This document shows, in pieces, positions 12,320-15,724 of a stretch of DNA of 15,724 nucleotides (positions are counted from its first letter, which is position 1; each line of letters opens with the position of its first letter). The notes under the pieces were generated by a model, which made no database searches, was not told the DNA's origin, and saw only the letters and a list, made by a program, of their open reading frames with translations. Source of the stretch: Hyphomicrobiales bacterium (lineage in GTDB: Bacteria > Pseudomonadota > Alphaproteobacteria > Rhizobiales > Xanthobacteraceae). Position numbers and translations under genes: made by a program. The stretch lies in the NCBI GenBank assembly GCA_023266695.1, contig JAHFPO010000001.1:1-15724 (forward strand), written 5' to 3'.

Positions 12320-13395
12320 ACCGTTTCATCTTCCGCAGCGAGCAGCGCTGCCTGATGGTCGGCCACGAGCGCGTCGATGATCTCGCCGAGTGCCGTACCT
12401 TCCAGCACCTGCGGCAGCTTGTGCAGCGTGAGACCAATACGATGGTCGGAAACGCGCGCCTGCGGGTAATTATAAGTCCGAATGCGTTGCGAGCGGTCGC
12501 CGGATCCGACCAGCCCGCGCCGTTCGGCCGCGCGCGCCTGATCCTGCTTCTGGCGTTCCATGTCGTAGAGCCGCGCGCGCAACAGCTCGAGTGCGCGCGC
12601 GCGATTGCGGTGCTGCGATCGCTCGTCCTGCACTCCTACGACGATCCCGCTCGGCAGATGAGTGATGCGCACGGCGGATTCGGTCTTGTTGACGTGTTGT
12701 CCGCCCGCGCCGCCCGCACGCATGGTTTCGATCTTGAGATCGGTATCGTTGAGCACGACATCGACTTCGTCAGCTTCCGGCAGCACCGCCACCGTCGCCG
12801 CGGAAGTATGAATGCGGCCGGAAGTTTCCGTATCCGGCACGCGCTGAACCCGGTGCACGCCCGATTCGAATTTGAGCTTCGCATAGGCGCCGCGCCCTCG
12901 TACCGCGGCGATGATCTCCTTGTAGCCGCCGACCGTGCCCGCGCTCGCCGAGATCAATTCGACCTTCCAGCCCTGCAAGGCCGCATAGCGCTCGTACATG
13001 CGGAAAAGATCGCCGGCGAAGAGCGCCGCTTCGTCGCCGCCGGTGCCGGCGCGCACTTCGAGAATGACGTCGCGCTCGTCGGCGACGTCCTTGGGTACGA
13101 GCGCGAGTCTCAGCTTGTTTTCGAGCGCAGCGATACATTTTACCAGTGCGGTCTTTTCCTCGCCGGCGAGCCGCGCCATCGCGGAATCGGTCGTCCGATC
13201 GGCGATCAGCGCCTCCACGCCGGCGAGATCGGCCTCGGCATGTCTCAGCGCATTGATCGCCTCGACCACGGGCCGGAGCTCGGCATATTCGCGCGAAAGC
13301 CGCACATAGTTCTCGCGATCCGGATTGGCCGAAAGCTCCGCCTCGACCGCGGCCTGGCGGGAGATCAGCGCATCAAGTCTGGCGGCGGGCAACAT
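12316..13395 (-). CDS. prfA: Peptide chain release factor 1 (RF1)
   Basis: A 359-residue class I release factor that reads UAA and UAG in the ribosomal A site and triggers hydrolysis of peptidyl-tRNA. The GGQ motif is at 231-233 (AGGAGGQHVNKTES), followed by a GIVVGVQDERSQHRNRARAL block typical of the family. The stop-codon recognition loop reads RVPDTETSGRIHTSA, so the RF1 tripeptide (PAT or PVT in many species) is PDT at 187-189. It is not the SPF of RF2, so this is RF1. From memory PDT is common in alphaproteobacteria. No frameshift site is needed, and the length is normal. The ATG lies 9 bp after the ptsP stop with only a weak ribosome site, suggesting translation coupled to ptsP. It overlaps prmC downstream. 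Confidence 0.97.
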   Translation of the reverse strand: MLPAARLDALISRQAAVEAELSANPDRENYVRLSREYAELRPVVEAINALRHAEADLAGVEALIADRTTDSAMARLAGEEKTALVKCIAALENKLRLALVPKDVADERDVILEVRAGTGGDEAALFAGDLFRMYERYAALQGWKVELISASAGTVGGYKEIIAAVRGRGAYAKLKFESGVHRVQRVPDTETSGRIHTSAATVAVLPEADEVDVVLNDTDLKIETMRAGGAGGQHVNKTESAVRITHLPSGIVVGVQDERSQHRNRARALELLRARLYDMERQKQDQARAAERRGLVGSGDRSQRIRTYNYPQARVSDHRIGLTLHKLPQVLEGTALGEIIDALVADHQAALLAAEDETV

Positions 13396-13404
13396 CGAAT
13401 GCGC

Positions 13405-15678
13405 TCAAACCGGTACGCCGGTCTCTTCCGCGAAGGCGCGAAGACGCTCGCGGATCGAGGGTGTGTTGACTTTCTCGACCAGCAGCGGATCGAGAATTTT
13501 CGTCGCCGCGGCGACATCAAGGCCGAGCACCATGGCCTTGACCGGGCCGATCGCGGCCGCCGACAGCGACAGCGTGCGATAGCCGATGGCGATGAGCGCC
13601 AAGGCCTCGAGCGGACGCGAGGCAAGTTCGCCGCACAGCGCAACCGGCTTGCCATGGGCGCGGCCGGCGTCGACCACCGCTTTCAGCGCGCGCAACGCCG
13701 GCGGCGAAAGCGGATCGAAGCGGCCGGAGACCCGGCTGTTGCTGCGGTCGGCTGCGAACAGGAACTGTACCAGGTCGTTCGAGCCGACCGACAGGAAATC
13801 GACCCGGTCGAGAATTTCGTCGAGCGCGAATAGAAGCGAGGGCACCTCGACCATGGCGCCGATCTGCATCCGCTCGGGCAGCTTGTGACCATGACGGCGC
13901 AGATGCGTGAGCTCGCGCTCGACCATCGCGCGCGAGCGGTCGAATTCATCGATCGCTGCGACCATCGGGAACATGAGCTTGAGCTCCCTGCCCGCCGCCG
14001 CGTGCAAGAGCGCACGAAGCTGCATGCGAAGCAACCCCGGCCGGTCGAGACCGAGCCTGATCGCGCGCCAGCCGAGTGCGGGATTTTCTTCCTCTACGGC
14101 GCGCAAATAGGGCAACACCTTGTCGCCGCCGACATCGAGGGTGCGGAAGGTAACCGGCTTTGCGCCCGCGGCATCGAGCACCGCCCGATAGAGACGAAGC
14201 TGCTCGCCGGTGCGGGGCAAGGTCGCGGCGATCATGAACTGCAGTTCGGTCCGAAACAGACCGATGCCGTCGGCCCCGGTCTCGGCGATATGAGGGAGAT
14301 CGACCAGGAGACCGGCATTGATGAGTAAATTCACCCGCTCGCCGTCCTTCGACACCGCCGGCCGGTCGCGCAGCACCGCATATTGTTCCTGGCGGCGGGC
14401 GCGCAGGCGTACTTTTTCCGCATAGGCGGACTCAAGACCGGCGGGCGGTCGCACGTGCACTTCACCCGCATCCCCGTCGACGATGATGGCATCGCCCGGA
14501 TCCACCAGGCCGGCCGCGTTGGCGATCTGCCCGACGGTCGCGACGCCTAACGCGCGCGCGACGATCGCCACATGACTCGTGGACGCGCCCTCCTCGAGCA
14601 CGACCCCGCGCAACCGCGTCCGGTCGAAATCCAACAGCGCCGCCGGGCTCATGTTGCGGGCGACGATGATGGCATTGTCGGGCAATTCTTCGCGCCGCGG
14701 CCCCTGGTCGGGTCCCATGAGCTCGCGCAGGAGACGGTTGGCGAGATCGTCGAGATCGTGCAACCGCTCGCGCAGATAGGGATCGACCTGGCGCAGCATG
14801 CGGGCGCGGGTATCGGACTGGACGCGCTCGACCGCGGCCTCGGCGGTGAGCCCCGTCATCACCGCTTCGCGCAACTTGTGCAGCCAGCCGCGGTCATGGG
14901 CGAACATGCGGTAGGCCTCGAGCACGTCGCGATGCTCGCCGGCCCGCGCCATCCCCTCCTCCTCGAGCATCACGTCGATCGAGGCGCGCAAGGTATCGAT
15001 CGACTGGTCGAGGCGAGTGAGTTCCTTTTGCGCGTCGTCGGCGATGAAGTTTGTTACGAACACGCGCGGCTCGTGCAGCACCACGCGGCCGAGGCCGATG
15101 CCTTCGGCAAGCGCGAGGCCCTGGATCTGGACCGGGCGGCGGGCGGCGGGTTCCGCGCCGGGCTTGGCGAGGGTCGAGAGTTCGCCCGAAGCGATCATCT
15201 CGGCGAGCACCATCGCCGTGGTCTGCAGTGCCTCGACCTCCTCCTCGCTGTAGGTGCGGTGCGCCCGGTTCTGGACGACGAGAACGCCCAGGGTATTTCC
15301 GGAGCGCAAGACCGGCACGCCGAGGAAGGAGTGGTAGATCTCCTCGCCGGTTTCCGGTTTGTAGGAGTAGGCCGGGTGCGATTGCGCGTCCGGCAGGTTC
15401 AGCGCCTGGGCCTCGCCCGCGACCATGCCGACGAGGCCTTCGCCCGCGCGCAGCACGGTCAAGTGGACGGCATCGCGGCTCAAGCCTTCGGTGGCATAGA
15501 GCTCGAGGCTGGCGTCGACTCTCAGCACATAGACCGAGCAGACCTCCGCCACCATATTGGCGGCGATCAGGACGACGATCTTGTCGAGCCGTTCCTGCGC
15601 GCTCACCGGCTCCGCCATCACTTCGCGGAGCCTGCGGAGCAACACGCGCGGACCGCCGAGCGCGCCACGCACCGGCAT
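13405..15678 (-). CDS. ptsP: Phosphoenolpyruvate-protein phosphotransferase PtsP (EI-Ntr)
   Basis: A 757-residue first enzyme of the nitrogen phosphotransferase system. It takes phosphate from phosphoenolpyruvate and passes it to NPr (PtsO) and then EIIA-Ntr (PtsN), a regulatory and not sugar-transporting chain. Domains: an N-terminal GAF domain (about 18-170), which in PtsP proteins senses nitrogen status through glutamine; a linker; the EI N-terminal helical domain (about 185-320); the phospho-histidine domain with GASTSHVAIVARALG and active His369; and the PEP-binding TIM barrel (about 430-730) with FRTE, SVGSNDLVQF and catalytic Cys682 in ALCGELASRP. All key residues are present, and the length matches alphaproteobacterial PtsP. 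The ATG at 15678 follows AAAGGA with 9 nt spacing. It is the first gene of ptsP-prfA-prmC inside the window; in relatives lysC often lies upstream, beyond this edge. Confidence 0.97.
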   Translation of the reverse strand: MPVRGALGGPRVLLRRLREVMAEPVSAQERLDKIVVLIAANMVAEVCSVYVLRVDASLELYATEGLSRDAVHLTVLRAGEGLVGMVAGEAQALNLPDAQSHPAYSYKPETGEEIYHSFLGVPVLRSGNTLGVLVVQNRAHRTYSEEEVEALQTTAMVLAEMIASGELSTLAKPGAEPAARRPVQIQGLALAEGIGLGRVVLHEPRVFVTNFIADDAQKELTRLDQSIDTLRASIDVMLEEEGMARAGEHRDVLEAYRMFAHDRGWLHKLREAVMTGLTAEAAVERVQSDTRARMLRQVDPYLRERLHDLDDLANRLLRELMGPDQGPRREELPDNAIIVARNMSPAALLDFDRTRLRGVVLEEGASTSHVAIVARALGVATVGQIANAAGLVDPGDAIIVDGDAGEVHVRPPAGLESAYAEKVRLRARRQEQYAVLRDRPAVSKDGERVNLLINAGLLVDLPHIAETGADGIGLFRTELQFMIAATLPRTGEQLRLYRAVLDAAGAKPVTFRTLDVGGDKVLPYLRAVEEENPALGWRAIRLGLDRPGLLRMQLRALLHAAAGRELKLMFPMVAAIDEFDRSRAMVERELTHLRRHGHKLPERMQIGAMVEVPSLLFALDEILDRVDFLSVGSNDLVQFLFAADRSNSRVSGRFDPLSPPALRALKAVVDAGRAHGKPVALCGELASRPLEALALIAIGYRTLSLSAAAIGPVKAMVLGLDVAAATKILDPLLVEKVNTPSIRERLRAFAEETGVPV

Positions 15679-15687
15679 GGGCCGGGT

Positions 15688-15693
15688 TCCTTT
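15688..15693 (-). promoter_or_regulatory. Ribosome binding site of ptsP
   Basis: The minus strand reads AAAGGA, 9 nt before the ATG at 15678. It supports the start MPVRGALGGPR. The last 31 bases of the window show no further gene. Confidence 0.6.
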
Positions 15694-15724
15694 CGGGGCG
15701 CCGCGCCGCCCGCTTGATCTGAAA

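Noticed and set aside
12355..13833. 492-codon frame antisense to prfA and ptsP
   Set aside because: It spans the antisense of two unrelated conserved genes and has low-complexity Arg/Ala/Asp composition, so it is a shadow frame.
14572..15717. 381-codon frame antisense to ptsP
   Set aside because: Same reasoning: intact PtsP on the other strand, and no domain in the antisense peptide.

Overview
The window is chromosomal DNA from an alphaproteobacterium, most likely of the order Hyphomicrobiales (Rhizobiales) near the Bradyrhizobium / Rhodopseudomonas / Xanthobacteraceae branch. This is inferred from high GC, the order 16S - tRNA-Ile - tRNA-Ala - 23S, a 23S helix-9 insertion of the kind known in this order, an order-typical DUF4167 gene, and the gene run ptsP - prfA - prmC - DUF4167 - clpB. 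No database search was possible, so no genus is named.

Left part (1-4542, minus strand): a ribosomal RNA operon read right to left. A consensus-like promoter at 4513-4542 drives a leader of about 350 nt with a boxA-like site and hairpins. It is followed by complete 16S, tRNA-Ile(GAU), tRNA-Ala(UGC) and the first ~1.93 kb of 23S, which runs off the left edge. The 16S gene is enclosed by a near-perfect 30-bp inverted repeat, the expected RNase III processing stem. Near its 5' end the 23S carries a ~75-nt insertion in helix 9, the kind of element that is excised to leave fragmented 23S rRNA.

Middle (4714-11019): a membrane-anchored M23 peptidase (plus strand, diverging from the rRNA operon) converges on clpB (minus). 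clpB diverges from a MOSC-domain gene (plus), and the MOSC gene converges on a DUF4167 gene (minus) with only 3 bp between stop codons. clpB has a strong ribosome binding site and an upstream sequence with a good heat-shock-type -10 element.

Right part (11020-15678, minus strand): ptsP (EI-Ntr of the nitrogen phosphotransferase system), prfA (release factor 1) and prmC (release factor glutamine methyltransferase) form a tight operon with a 9-bp gap and an ATGA overlap. PrmC modifies the GGQ motif of the release factor made by the gene next to it. Between prmC and DUF4167 lies an unexplained stretch (about 11061-11409) with a small coupled ORF, a second open frame and a hairpin. It looks like a decayed repeat or an uncharacterised small gene and is the least explained part of the window.

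Overall this is mostly housekeeping chromosome. I see no mobile element, CRISPR array, defence system or biosynthetic cluster. The best leads are the 11.06-11.41 kb element, the 23S insertion and the rRNA processing/leader structures.
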